Part shown: positions 1 through 7,132 of the stretch, piece by piece
Position numbering within the stretch: the stretch's first letter is position 1
Layout of the letters: every line of letters starts with the position of its first letter
Source of the DNA: CAZAPG01 sp964486935
Lineage (GTDB): Bacteria; Chloroflexota; Anaerolineae; 4572-78; J111
NCBI GenBank assembly: GCA_964486935.1
Contig: CAZAPG010000039.1
Span: 1-64,000, forward strand
Reading direction: 5' to 3'
Length of the DNA: 64,000 nucleotides
Made by a program: the position numbers and the translations under genes
The notes under the pieces: model-generated
The model's input: the letters and a program-made list of their open reading frames with translations, nothing else
Database searches by the model: none
What the model was told of the DNA's origin: nothing

Positions 1-1589
1 TTTATCAGGGTGGCGAAGTCATCGGCGAGATGGCCGAAGGCGAAGCCATGATGGAAGAACCTGCAGCCGGCTGCGAATACGGCGGGCTGATCAGGAGCAT
101 TGAAGCCGTAGACGATTTGACCGTAAAATTCAGCCTGTGCTCGCCCGATGTGGCCTTCCCCTCCAAAGTGGCCTTTACCGCTTTTAATATTCATCCCTCC
201 GAATATCTGGAGAGTACGGGCGGTACCGGCGACATTTTGAGCAACCCCATTGGCACCGGCCCTTACCAACTGGTCGAGTGGCAACGGGGCGATAGCATCA
301 CTTTTCAGCGCTTTGAAGATTACTGGGGCGAACCGGCCAAGGCCGAAACTCTGGTCTTCCGCTGGAGTTCCGAAGGCGCGCAGCGCGTGCTGGAACTGCA
401 ATCGGGCGCGGTTGATGGCATTGACAACCCTCCCCCAGACAGCTTTGACGTTCTTGAAAATGATGATACCTTAACTGTCTACCCCCGCGAAGGTTTGAAC
501 ATTTTCTACCTGGGGATGACCAACACCCATCCGCCTTTTGATAATGAGTTGGTGCGGCAGGCCATTGCCGTGGGTATTGACCGCCAGCGGATTGTCGATA
601 ACTTCTACCCGGCCGGGTCTGTGGTTGCTTCTCACTTTACCCCGTGCGCTATTCCCGGCGGCTGCGAAGGCCCCGAATGGCCGGCTTACGACCCTGACCA
701 GGCCAGAGAACTGTTGGCCCAGGCCGGCTTCCCCGATGGCTTTGATACCACCATCGCCTATCGTGATGTGGTGCGCGGTTATCTGCCCGAACCGGGCGTA
801 GTCGCTCAAGACATCCAGGCCCAGTTAAGAGAAATTGGCATCAATGCCGAGATTGTGGTCATGGAAAGCGGCGCTTTTCTGGATGCCGCCGACCGGGGCG
901 AGTTGACCGGTTTCCATATGCTGGGCTGGGGCGCTGACTACCCGGACCAGACCAACTTCCTTGATTTCCACTTTGGGGTGGGCGCCAGCGACCAGTTTGG
1001 CGAAGGCTTCCCTGATATTCATGATGTTTTGAGACAGGCTGCCAGCCTGCCTGACCAGGCTGCGCGTAATGAATTGTATGCCCAGGCCAACGAGTTGCTC
1101 ATCCAGCACGTGCCGATGGTGCCGATTGCCCACGGCGGTTCGGCCACCGTTTTTAAGGCTGATGTAACCGGCGCCCATGCTTCTCCGCTGGGCAATGAAT
1201 ACTTTGGCGTAATGCAACCCGGCGACCGCGACACCGTGATTTGGATGCAGAATGCCGAACCCATCAGCGCCTACTGCGCCGATGAAACCGACGGCGAAAC
1301 TTTCCGCCTGTGCGAGCAGGTCAGCGAAAGCCTGCTGGCTTATGAAATAGGCGGCACTGCGGTTGAGCCGGGGTTGGCAGAACGGTACGAGGTTAATGAC
1401 GAGTTAACAGAATGGACCTTCTACCTGCGGCCCGGCGTTAAATTCCACGATGGCAGCGACCTGGACGCCCAGGACGTGGTTGTTAGCTACGAAGCTCAGT
1501 GGGATGCGGCTAATCCGCTGCATACCGGCCGAGATGGCAATTTTACTTACTTCTCTGCCTTCTTCAATGGCTTCAAAAATGCCGAATAA
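1..1589 (+). CDS. Oligopeptide ABC transporter substrate-binding protein (SBP_bac_5), 5' end outside window
   Basis: This is the C-terminal 528 or so residues of an extracellular family 5 solute-binding protein that captures peptides for the permeases encoded next. The reading frame is open to the left edge, so the signal peptide and first lobe lie outside the window. Family-type sequences are visible: NPIGTGPYQLVEW, the two-lobe hinge region, and WGADYPDQTNFLDFHF near the end of the normal domain. The protein does not stop there. About 120 further residues (from DTVIWMQNAEPISAYC to the stop) read like the beginning of another SBP_bac_5 domain, with LLAYEIGGTAVEPGLAERY and WTFYLRPGVKFHDGS. 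This looks like a partial internal duplication. The family call is secure; the ligand is inferred only from family and neighbours. Confidence 0.9.
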   Translation, partial: YQGGEVIGEMAEGEAMMEEPAAGCEYGGLIRSIEAVDDLTVKFSLCSPDVAFPSKVAFTAFNIHPSEYLESTGGTGDILSNPIGTGPYQLVEWQRGDSITFQRFEDYWGEPAKAETLVFRWSSEGAQRVLELQSGAVDGIDNPPPDSFDVLENDDTLTVYPREGLNIFYLGMTNTHPPFDNELVRQAIAVGIDRQRIVDNFYPAGSVVASHFTPCAIPGGCEGPEWPAYDPDQARELLAQAGFPDGFDTTIAYRDVVRGYLPEPGVVAQDIQAQLREIGINAEIVVMESGAFLDAADRGELTGFHMLGWGADYPDQTNFLDFHFGVGASDQFGEGFPDIHDVLRQAASLPDQAARNELYAQANELLIQHVPMVPIAHGGSATVFKADVTGAHASPLGNEYFGVMQPGDRDTVIWMQNAEPISAYCADETDGETFRLCEQVSESLLAYEIGGTAVEPGLAERYEVNDELTEWTFYLRPGVKFHDGSDLDAQDVVVSYEAQWDAANPLHTGRDGNFTYFSAFFNGFKNAE

Positions 1590-1630
1590 ATAGCCGGTGT
1601 TCGCTAAAGTTAGTATAATGGTGTAAAATA

Positions 1631-1672
1631 GGCAGGGTGTTGGAGAAAATCTCTTCAACACCCTGTCTTTTT
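1631..1672 (+). terminator. Rho-independent terminator between binding protein and permeases
   Basis: A 12-bp stem (1631-1642 with 1656-1667, one G-T pair) encloses a short AT-rich loop and is followed by five T residues. It lies between the binding-protein stop and the first permease gene. Such an intercistronic stop would let the binding protein be made in excess over the permeases. Confidence 0.8.
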
Positions 1673-1706
1673 GTAGTTATTTTGAAAAGGAAGTGTGGAC
1701 CGGATA

Positions 1707-2789
1707 ATGGGCCAATACATTGCGCGGAGAGTCATTTTAGCCATACCCGTTTTGCTGGGAATTTTATTTGTCACCTTTGCCCTGGCCCGCCTGATTCCCG
1801 GCGACCCTTGCCGGGCCGTTCTGGGCGAGCGCGCCACCGATGAAATTTGCGATGCTTTTATGGAACGCAATGGTCTGAACGAGCCGATTCCGGTGCAATT
1901 TGTTATTTATCTGCGGCAAATTGTCATAGAGCGAGATTTAGGCGAGTCATTCCGTTTTGGCCGGCCGGTTGTTGATATTGTGGTTGAACGTCTCCCTGTT
2001 ACCGTTGAGCTGGCCCTGTCGGCTATGGTGTTTGCCACTATTTTTGGCGTGTTATTGGGCATTATTTCAGCCTACTGGCACAACTCGGGTGTTGATGTTA
2101 GCACAATGGTTGGGGCCAACATTGGAGTTTCGGTGCCCGTTTTTGTGCTGGGCTTATTGCTGCAATATGTATTTGCTCTGCTGTTAAAAGATACCTTTTT
2201 GCAGTTACCGCCATCGGGCCGGCTAACATCTGGCGTGCTTAACCCCTCTTTTTATCAGGTATGGGGTTGGGATGTTCAGCCAGATAGTAGTCTGCATACT
2301 TATCTTACTTTTTTAGGCAATCTTAATCTTTTTAACGCCTTTATTACCGCTAATTGGGAAGCCTTTGGCGACGCGCTGAAACATATGATTTTACCGGCAG
2401 TAGCCGTGGGAACTATTCCCCTGGCCATTATTGCCCGTATTACCCGCTCCAGTTTGTTAGAAGTTTTGAGCCTGGATTATATCCGCACCGCCCGGGCCAA
2501 AGGGCTGGCCGAAGTGGGCGTGGTTTTGAGGCACGGTTTAAGCAACGCCCTGTTGCCGGTGGTGACAGTTGTAGGGTTGCAACTTGGGTTTTTGCTGGCC
2601 GGCGCTGTGCTCACCGAAACCATCTTTAACCTGGCCGGCCTGGGCAGAACCCTGTTTGAAGCCATTACCGCCCGCGACTATATTATTGTGCAGGGTTTCA
2701 CCTTAATCGTGGCCGTTATCTTTGTAGTTGTAAACTTAATTGTGGATATTTCTTACGCCTTTCTTGATCCACGAATTCGCTTGAGTTAG
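1707..2789 (+). CDS. Peptide ABC transporter permease, DppB/OppB type
   Basis: This is an inner-membrane permease of a dipeptide/oligopeptide importer. It starts MGQYIARRVILAIPVLLGIL, the usual beginning of DppB-type proteins, with an N-terminal membrane helix. It carries the BPD_transp_1 ABC-contact loop (EVLSLDYIRTARAKGL) and ends with the typical YAFLDPRIRLS. I prefer the ATG at 1707 because it gives the family's standard N-terminus; an in-frame GTG at 1695 sits too close to the AAAGGAAG purine stretch. At about 360 residues it is slightly longer than most DppB proteins because of an extra segment around residues 155-210. It is co-directional with the binding protein and 9 bases upstream of the second permease. 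No ATPase gene is present in this operon part. Confidence 0.93.
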   Translation: MGQYIARRVILAIPVLLGILFVTFALARLIPGDPCRAVLGERATDEICDAFMERNGLNEPIPVQFVIYLRQIVIERDLGESFRFGRPVVDIVVERLPVTVELALSAMVFATIFGVLLGIISAYWHNSGVDVSTMVGANIGVSVPVFVLGLLLQYVFALLLKDTFLQLPPSGRLTSGVLNPSFYQVWGWDVQPDSSLHTYLTFLGNLNLFNAFITANWEAFGDALKHMILPAVAVGTIPLAIIARITRSSLLEVLSLDYIRTARAKGLAEVGVVLRHGLSNALLPVVTVVGLQLGFLLAGAVLTETIFNLAGLGRTLFEAITARDYIIVQGFTLIVAVIFVVVNLIVDISYAFLDPRIRLS

Positions 2790-2798
2790 GGGAAGCGC

Positions 2799-3743
2799 AT
2801 GACCGCTGAAACAGTTTCGTCTAAAGTGGCCCTGGTTGCCCAGGAGAAAAAACCCAGCAGTCTTTACCAGGATGCTATCCGCCACCTGCTGCAAAAAAGG
2901 TCGGCCATAATTGGGATGGGAATATTGCTGTTTCTGGTATTGATAGCCGTTTTTGCGCCTGTAATTGCTCCCTTCGACCCGGAAGAACAGCTTATCGGCG
3001 TTGAAGAGGGTATCAAAAAACGCTCTGCCCCCTGTATTTATTTTCTGGGTTGTTCCCAAACTCAGCCGCAGCATATTTTTGGCGTTGATGCCAATTTTAG
3101 AGACTTTTTTAGCCGCGTTGTTTATGGGGCGCGGCTATCGTTAAGCGTCGGCTTTGCCTCTGTAACCATTGCCATTGTGGTTGGAACGGTGCTGGGCGCT
3201 GTGGCCGGCTTTGCCGGCGGCTGGTTAGATAACGTTATCATGCGGCTCATGGACGTTTTGCTGGCCTTTCCGGCCTTAATTCTGGCCATTGCTATTGTTA
3301 CCGTGTTGGGACCAGGCTTGATAAACGCCCTCATTGCCATCAGCATTGTCACCATTCCCGCCTATGCCCGCGTTATTCGCTCCAGCGTGCTTTCTGTCAA
3401 AGAAGAAGATTACATTTTGGCCGACAGGGCTTTGGGCGTACCGCCGCTACGAATATTATTTAAAGATATCCTGCCCAACGCCATTAACCCCCTGATTGTG
3501 CAAGGTACGCTGGGTATCGGCACCGCCATTGTCGAGGTAGCCGCCCTCTCGTTTTTAGGGTTGGGCGCCCAGCCGCCTACCCCGGAATGGGGCTTAATGG
3601 TCAGTTCCGAGCGAAACCAAATTTTTACCGCCCCCTTTCTGGTTTTAATTCCGGGTGTGGCAATTACCCTTGTGGTGCTCGGCTTTAATTTGTTGGGCGA
3701 TGGGTTGCAAGACGCCCTGAATCCGCGCCTCAATCGCCAATAA
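2799..3743 (+). CDS. Peptide ABC transporter permease, DppC/OppC type
   Basis: This is the second inner-membrane permease of the importer, partner of the preceding DppB-like protein. A cytoplasmic N-terminus leads into a first membrane helix (IIGMGILLFLVLIAVFAPVIA). The periplasmic insert has a Cys pair (APCIYFLGCSQTQ). The ABC-contact loop reads VKEEDYILADRALGV and the end is GDGLQDALNPRLNRQ, all typical of DppC. The ATG at 2799 follows the purine-rich GGGGAAG. Transcription is almost certainly shared with the upstream permease. The operon appears to end here, since no ATP-binding protein follows and the next gene, after 254 bases, belongs to serine metabolism. Confidence 0.93.
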   Translation: MTAETVSSKVALVAQEKKPSSLYQDAIRHLLQKRSAIIGMGILLFLVLIAVFAPVIAPFDPEEQLIGVEEGIKKRSAPCIYFLGCSQTQPQHIFGVDANFRDFFSRVVYGARLSLSVGFASVTIAIVVGTVLGAVAGFAGGWLDNVIMRLMDVLLAFPALILAIAIVTVLGPGLINALIAISIVTIPAYARVIRSSVLSVKEEDYILADRALGVPPLRILFKDILPNAINPLIVQGTLGIGTAIVEVAALSFLGLGAQPPTPEWGLMVSSERNQIFTAPFLVLIPGVAITLVVLGFNLLGDGLQDALNPRLNRQ

Positions 3744-3847
3744 TCCCCCCTTTATTGTGCGGCTGTAAAACCACCTGAATTGATATTTACTTCTCGATGT
3801 AAACTGTCTGTATGTCATGCGCAACTTTACGATAATGAGTTCAATTA

Positions 3848-3916
3848 CACAGAGTTTCGCAGAGAAAGCACAGAGCTACGCTGAGATTTTTTAATTTTTC
3901 TTTGTGAATCTCTGTG
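3848..3916. repeat. CACAGAG-type intergenic repeat
   Basis: A short stretch built of CACAGAG/GCAGAG-like words is flanked by inverted CACAGAG (3848-3854) and CTCTGTG (3910-3916). Sequences of this style recur between genes in many environmental bacteria. I see only this copy in the window. The surrounding 254-base gap holds no convincing gene. Confidence 0.4.
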
Positions 3917-3997
3917 TTATTCATCAAGAAGTTGGACATCGCGTTCTGTGTTGACCAAAAGGCAGATTATTCTTTTAGTTAAAGGAGATTTGAGACA

Positions 3998-5752
3998 ATG
4001 ATATCCGACAACCCGCGCCCGCGCGTGCTCATTTGTGATAAAATTGCCGATACCGGCATTGAAATGCTGCAAGAGCACGCTGATGTTGATGTAAAAACAG
4101 CTTTATCCCCAGAAGAGTTACAGGATATAATTGGCGACTACGAAGCCGTGGTGGCGCGAAGCGCCACCAAAATTAATGCCGCGGCCATTGCTCGCGGCAA
4201 ACGGTTGAAGGTGATTGGACGGGCCGGCGCCGGGCTGGATAATATCGACGTGGTGGCCGCTCAGGAAAAGGGCATCAAAGTGGTCAACTGCCCCGATGCC
4301 AACACCCGTGCCGTAGCCGAACATACCCTGGCCCTGATTTTAGGGCTGGCTCGACGCCTGCCCCGCGCCGATTTGAGCATGAAAGAAGGCAAGTGGGAAA
4401 AAAGCAAGCTGATGGGAACCGGACTGGTTGGCAAAACTCTGGGCATTATCGGCTTTGGCCGTATTGGCCGAGAGGTTGCCATTCGCGCTCATGCCTTTGG
4501 CATGCGGGTGCTGGTTAATCAACGCCGCCCCACCCCAGAGCTTAATTTAGAAGCCAAAGTAGAGGCCGTTGACCTGGTTGACCTGCTCAAACAATCGGAT
4601 TTTGTAACATTGCATGTCCCCGCCAAACCCGAAACCGAACGCCTGATTAGCCTGGAACAATTGGCCCTGATGAAACCGACAGCCTACTTAATCAACACCG
4701 CTCGTGGCAGCGTGATAGATGAAGCCGACCTGCTGGAAGCCCTTGACAAAGGGTTAATTGCCGGCGCGGCCCTGGATGTGTTTGCCCAGGAACCGGCCAT
4801 CAATAGCGCCCTGGCCCAGCACGAAAGAGTGTTGGCTACCCCGCACATTGCCGCCAGCACCGAAGATGCCCAGGTGACAGCCGCCTTAAACGTTGCCCAG
4901 CAGATTATTGATGTGTTCAAAGAAGGCGCCCAGCCGTTTGATATCCCCCTGTCTCTGCGGGTCGTACCCAGTGAAAAAGTACTGCCCCATGAAAATGTAG
5001 ACCCCCGCCGCGTCAGCCGGTTGGCCTCGCGGTTAGGTAATGAGGGCATGCTTTCGAATCCCCCGGTAGTGGTTAAAACCGAAGAAAACTACGTGGTGCT
5101 GGATGGCGCTACCAGAGTGACCGCGCTCAAACAGCTAAAATATCCGCACATTATTGTCCAAATTGTTGAGCCAAAAGGCGGCCTGGGGCTGCATACCTGG
5201 TTTCACGCCATCCGGCAGATAGCGCCGGATACGCTGGTTAAAATGTTAGACGACCTGCCCGAAATTACCATGCGAGAAAGCAACTCTAAAAAAGTGCTGG
5301 ACGAAATGTTTGAATTTGGCGGGTTGTGCTACCTGCATACCGTTGACGACAAAGTATTTTTAGTGCAGGCAACTTCGGGGGTTAACCATTTGAGCGCCCT
5401 GAACAAGCTAACCGAAGCTTACATCAACGCCGGGCATATTACGCGCACCCTTGAAGCCGATATTGCCAAATTGAAGCGCGAATATGCCGACCTGTCGGCC
5501 CTGGTGGTTTTTCCAGAATATACCGTTGAACAGGTGCTGCAAATTGCGCGGGCCGGCCGGGTGCTGCCGGCCGGGATTACCCGCTTTGTGATTCCTGGCC
5601 GGGTGCTGCGCCTCAACGCCAATCTCGGCATCCTGAACTCTACCAAATCCCTGGCCGAAAAGAACGAATGGCTGCGCGAGTTTGTGGTTAACAAACTAAC
5701 CAACAACGAAGTTAGATACTACGAAGAGCCGGTTTACCTGCTAGACGAGTAA
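3998..5752 (+). CDS. Phosphoglycerate dehydrogenase fused to ParB/SbnI-like (free serine kinase-like) domain
   Basis: Residues 1-320 form a D-3-phosphoglycerate dehydrogenase. The NAD-binding GIIGFGRIG is at 149-157 and the catalytic Arg236 (NTARGSV), Glu265 (FAQEPA) and His283 (TPHIAAST) are present. The usual regulatory domains of SerA are absent. Residues 322-584 resemble the ParB/sulfiredoxin-fold family of SbnI and archaeal SerK, which phosphorylate free L-serine with a nucleotide cofactor. They include an N-terminal His331-Glu332 pair at the position I recall for the SbnI catalytic Glu20, a D369-G-A-T-R motif in place of the ParB DGxHR, and a C-terminal block LPAGITRFVIPGR...EEPVYLL very like SbnI. 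A strong AAAGGAGA site lies 9 bases before the ATG. The dehydrogenase call is secure. The kinase role is inferred from motifs recalled from memory. Confidence 0.85.
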   Translation: MISDNPRPRVLICDKIADTGIEMLQEHADVDVKTALSPEELQDIIGDYEAVVARSATKINAAAIARGKRLKVIGRAGAGLDNIDVVAAQEKGIKVVNCPDANTRAVAEHTLALILGLARRLPRADLSMKEGKWEKSKLMGTGLVGKTLGIIGFGRIGREVAIRAHAFGMRVLVNQRRPTPELNLEAKVEAVDLVDLLKQSDFVTLHVPAKPETERLISLEQLALMKPTAYLINTARGSVIDEADLLEALDKGLIAGAALDVFAQEPAINSALAQHERVLATPHIAASTEDAQVTAALNVAQQIIDVFKEGAQPFDIPLSLRVVPSEKVLPHENVDPRRVSRLASRLGNEGMLSNPPVVVKTEENYVVLDGATRVTALKQLKYPHIIVQIVEPKGGLGLHTWFHAIRQIAPDTLVKMLDDLPEITMRESNSKKVLDEMFEFGGLCYLHTVDDKVFLVQATSGVNHLSALNKLTEAYINAGHITRTLEADIAKLKREYADLSALVVFPEYTVEQVLQIARAGRVLPAGITRFVIPGRVLRLNANLGILNSTKSLAEKNEWLREFVVNKLTNNEVRYYEEPVYLLDE

Positions 5753-5764
5753 TATTTGTGGATG

Positions 5765-5793
5765 TTGATTTTGTTAACATCTGGTGTTACAAT
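5765..5793 (+). promoter_or_regulatory. Sigma-70-type promoter upstream of the 181-residue gene
   Basis: TTGATT (5765-5770) and TACAAT (5788-5793) are separated by 17 bases, giving a start site near 5800 and an 80-base leader before the gene at 5881. Confidence 0.5.
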
Positions 5794-5880
5794 GAGAACG
5801 TAGCTTAACAACCTGTTCCCCTCAGCCATTCATTTAATCCCTTGCGTATAAGCAAAACTATATAATGAAAGGAAAAAAAT

Positions 5881-6426
5881 ATGCTTGATTTAAGCCCTAT
5901 GAGAGTTTTACCTGTAGAATTTCAGCAGGAATGGAACGCCGAATTACATCAGGCCGAGGCAAACGACAACGGCTCCTTCCGCCTGGTCAAAATTCGTAAA
6001 ACCCAACCCAAAACTTTTGAAGAACTTAGAATTATTGTAATGGTTGTGGATGAAAATGGTTTTCCCATGCCGGGAGTAAAAGTGGCCTTCTCTTACAGTA
6101 CGGCCAATCAATACCTGGTGGGCGATGATTTTACCTGGGTTCCACCCACGCCTCACCGGGCCGACATTTTTCCAACAACCGGCGGTGGGCAAATTGAACA
6201 TATTCAGGGCAGCGTGATTAAAAAAGGCGAGCCGGGCGGCATTACCGTTTACGTGGTTGAGCCGCAGTACTCCAGCGATTATGTTAGCGGCGCCGGCGCT
6301 TTGGCCGACCATACCGGTATGCACATGATCTTTCAATTGCGGCGGCCTGGCGTTGTGCCGTTGGGTGATCGCATCAAGAGCCTGGAAGACCGCGTGGCTG
6401 CGTTAGAAGCCAAAATGGGGGGATAA
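5881..6426 (+). CDS. Unknown protein with beta-sandwich-like domain and C-terminal coiled coil
   Basis: I do not recognise the family with confidence. The protein is 181 residues long with no signal peptide or membrane segment. The middle (residues 45-150) reads like an all-beta, transthyretin/carboxypeptidase-regulatory-like fold: VDENGFPMPGVKVAFSYS is followed by alternating strands and a Gly-rich GGGQIEHIQGS. The last 20 residues (RIKSLEDRVAALEAKM) form a heptad coiled coil suitable for oligomerisation. AAAGGAAAA precedes the ATG. It has its own promoter and terminator, so it is probably monocistronic. A structural or substrate-binding accessory role is possible but unsupported. Confidence 0.7.
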   Translation: MLDLSPMRVLPVEFQQEWNAELHQAEANDNGSFRLVKIRKTQPKTFEELRIIVMVVDENGFPMPGVKVAFSYSTANQYLVGDDFTWVPPTPHRADIFPTTGGGQIEHIQGSVIKKGEPGGITVYVVEPQYSSDYVSGAGALADHTGMHMIFQLRRPGVVPLGDRIKSLEDRVAALEAKMGG

Positions 6427-6458
6427 GCAATACCTTGCTTTACCTGTACCACAATCAG

Positions 6459-6490
6459 GGCATAGGCCGCAAAAAGCCTGTGCCTTTTTT
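6459..6490 (+). terminator. Rho-independent terminator after the 181-residue gene
   Basis: A 9-bp stem, GGCATAGGC (6459-6467) with GCCTGTGCC (6476-6484) and one wobble pair, is followed directly by six T residues. Confidence 0.8.
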
Positions 6491-6515
6491 ATTGGGGCGC
6501 GCCGCCAAATAGGTA

Positions 6516-6544
6516 TTGAATTCTCTGGCGGGTTGAATTATAAT
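6516..6544 (+). promoter_or_regulatory. Sigma-70-type promoter for def
   Basis: TTGAAT (6516-6521), 17 bases, then a perfect TATAAT (6539-6544) lie 37 bases before the deformylase start codon. Confidence 0.7.
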
Positions 6545-6580
6545 TTGTCACTGCAATACTAAAAGGGACAGTTTGAACTT

Positions 6581-7132
6581 ATGGCAATTAGACCCATTGT
6601 GCTGTACAACAAAAATCAGGCCGCGCTCCGTAAAAAAAGTGAGCCGGTGCGGGCGGTTAATCGACGCGTAAAAAAGCTGGTCAAAGACCTGAAAGACACC
6701 CTGCTCAGCCGCGATGACGGCATTGGCCTGGCCGCGCCGCAAATCAATGAGCACAGCCGGGTGGTGGTGGTGCAGTTGGGCGGGCGCGGCGATGATAAAG
6801 ATAAACTCAGTCCACCCATTGCCCTGATTAACCCCGAAATTGTCGAGGCTAAAAACGACCAGAGAGATTTTGACGGCTGCCTGAGCTTTCCCGGCCTGTA
6901 CGCCGAAACCGCGCGACCTCACTACCTGCGGGTTACGGGCCTGGATGAAAACGGCAAACCCTTTGACCGCGTGTTTGAAGGCTTCGATGCCGTGGTCGTC
7001 CACCATGAAATTGACCACCTGGATGGCGTATTGTTTATTGACCGCGTAGAAAATTTAGAGGATATGTACACCGTCCGCGAGGATGAAAACGGCGAATTGG
7101 TGCGCGTGCCGGTTTCGGCGTTAGAGATTTAA
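6581..7132 (+). CDS. def: Peptide deformylase
   Basis: The enzyme removes the formyl group from the N-terminal methionine of new proteins in the cytosol. All three family motifs are present: GIGLAAPQ (from residue 47), DGCLSFPG with metal-ligand Cys100, and HHEIDHLDG (His142 and His146 as metal ligands, Glu143 as the general base). The second motif has Asp where EGCLS is usual, a tolerated variation. The length of 183 residues is normal. The gene has its own promoter and overlaps the convergent lipoprotein gene by four bases, so the two 3' ends share sequence. Confidence 0.95.
   Translation: MAIRPIVLYNKNQAALRKKSEPVRAVNRRVKKLVKDLKDTLLSRDDGIGLAAPQINEHSRVVVVQLGGRGDDKDKLSPPIALINPEIVEAKNDQRDFDGCLSFPGLYAETARPHYLRVTGLDENGKPFDRVFEGFDAVVVHHEIDHLDGVLFIDRVENLEDMYTVREDENGELVRVPVSALEI

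Noticed and set aside
471..1217. Open frames on the minus strand inside the binding-protein gene
   Set aside because: They have no ribosome sites and follow the codon rhythm of the strong plus-strand gene.
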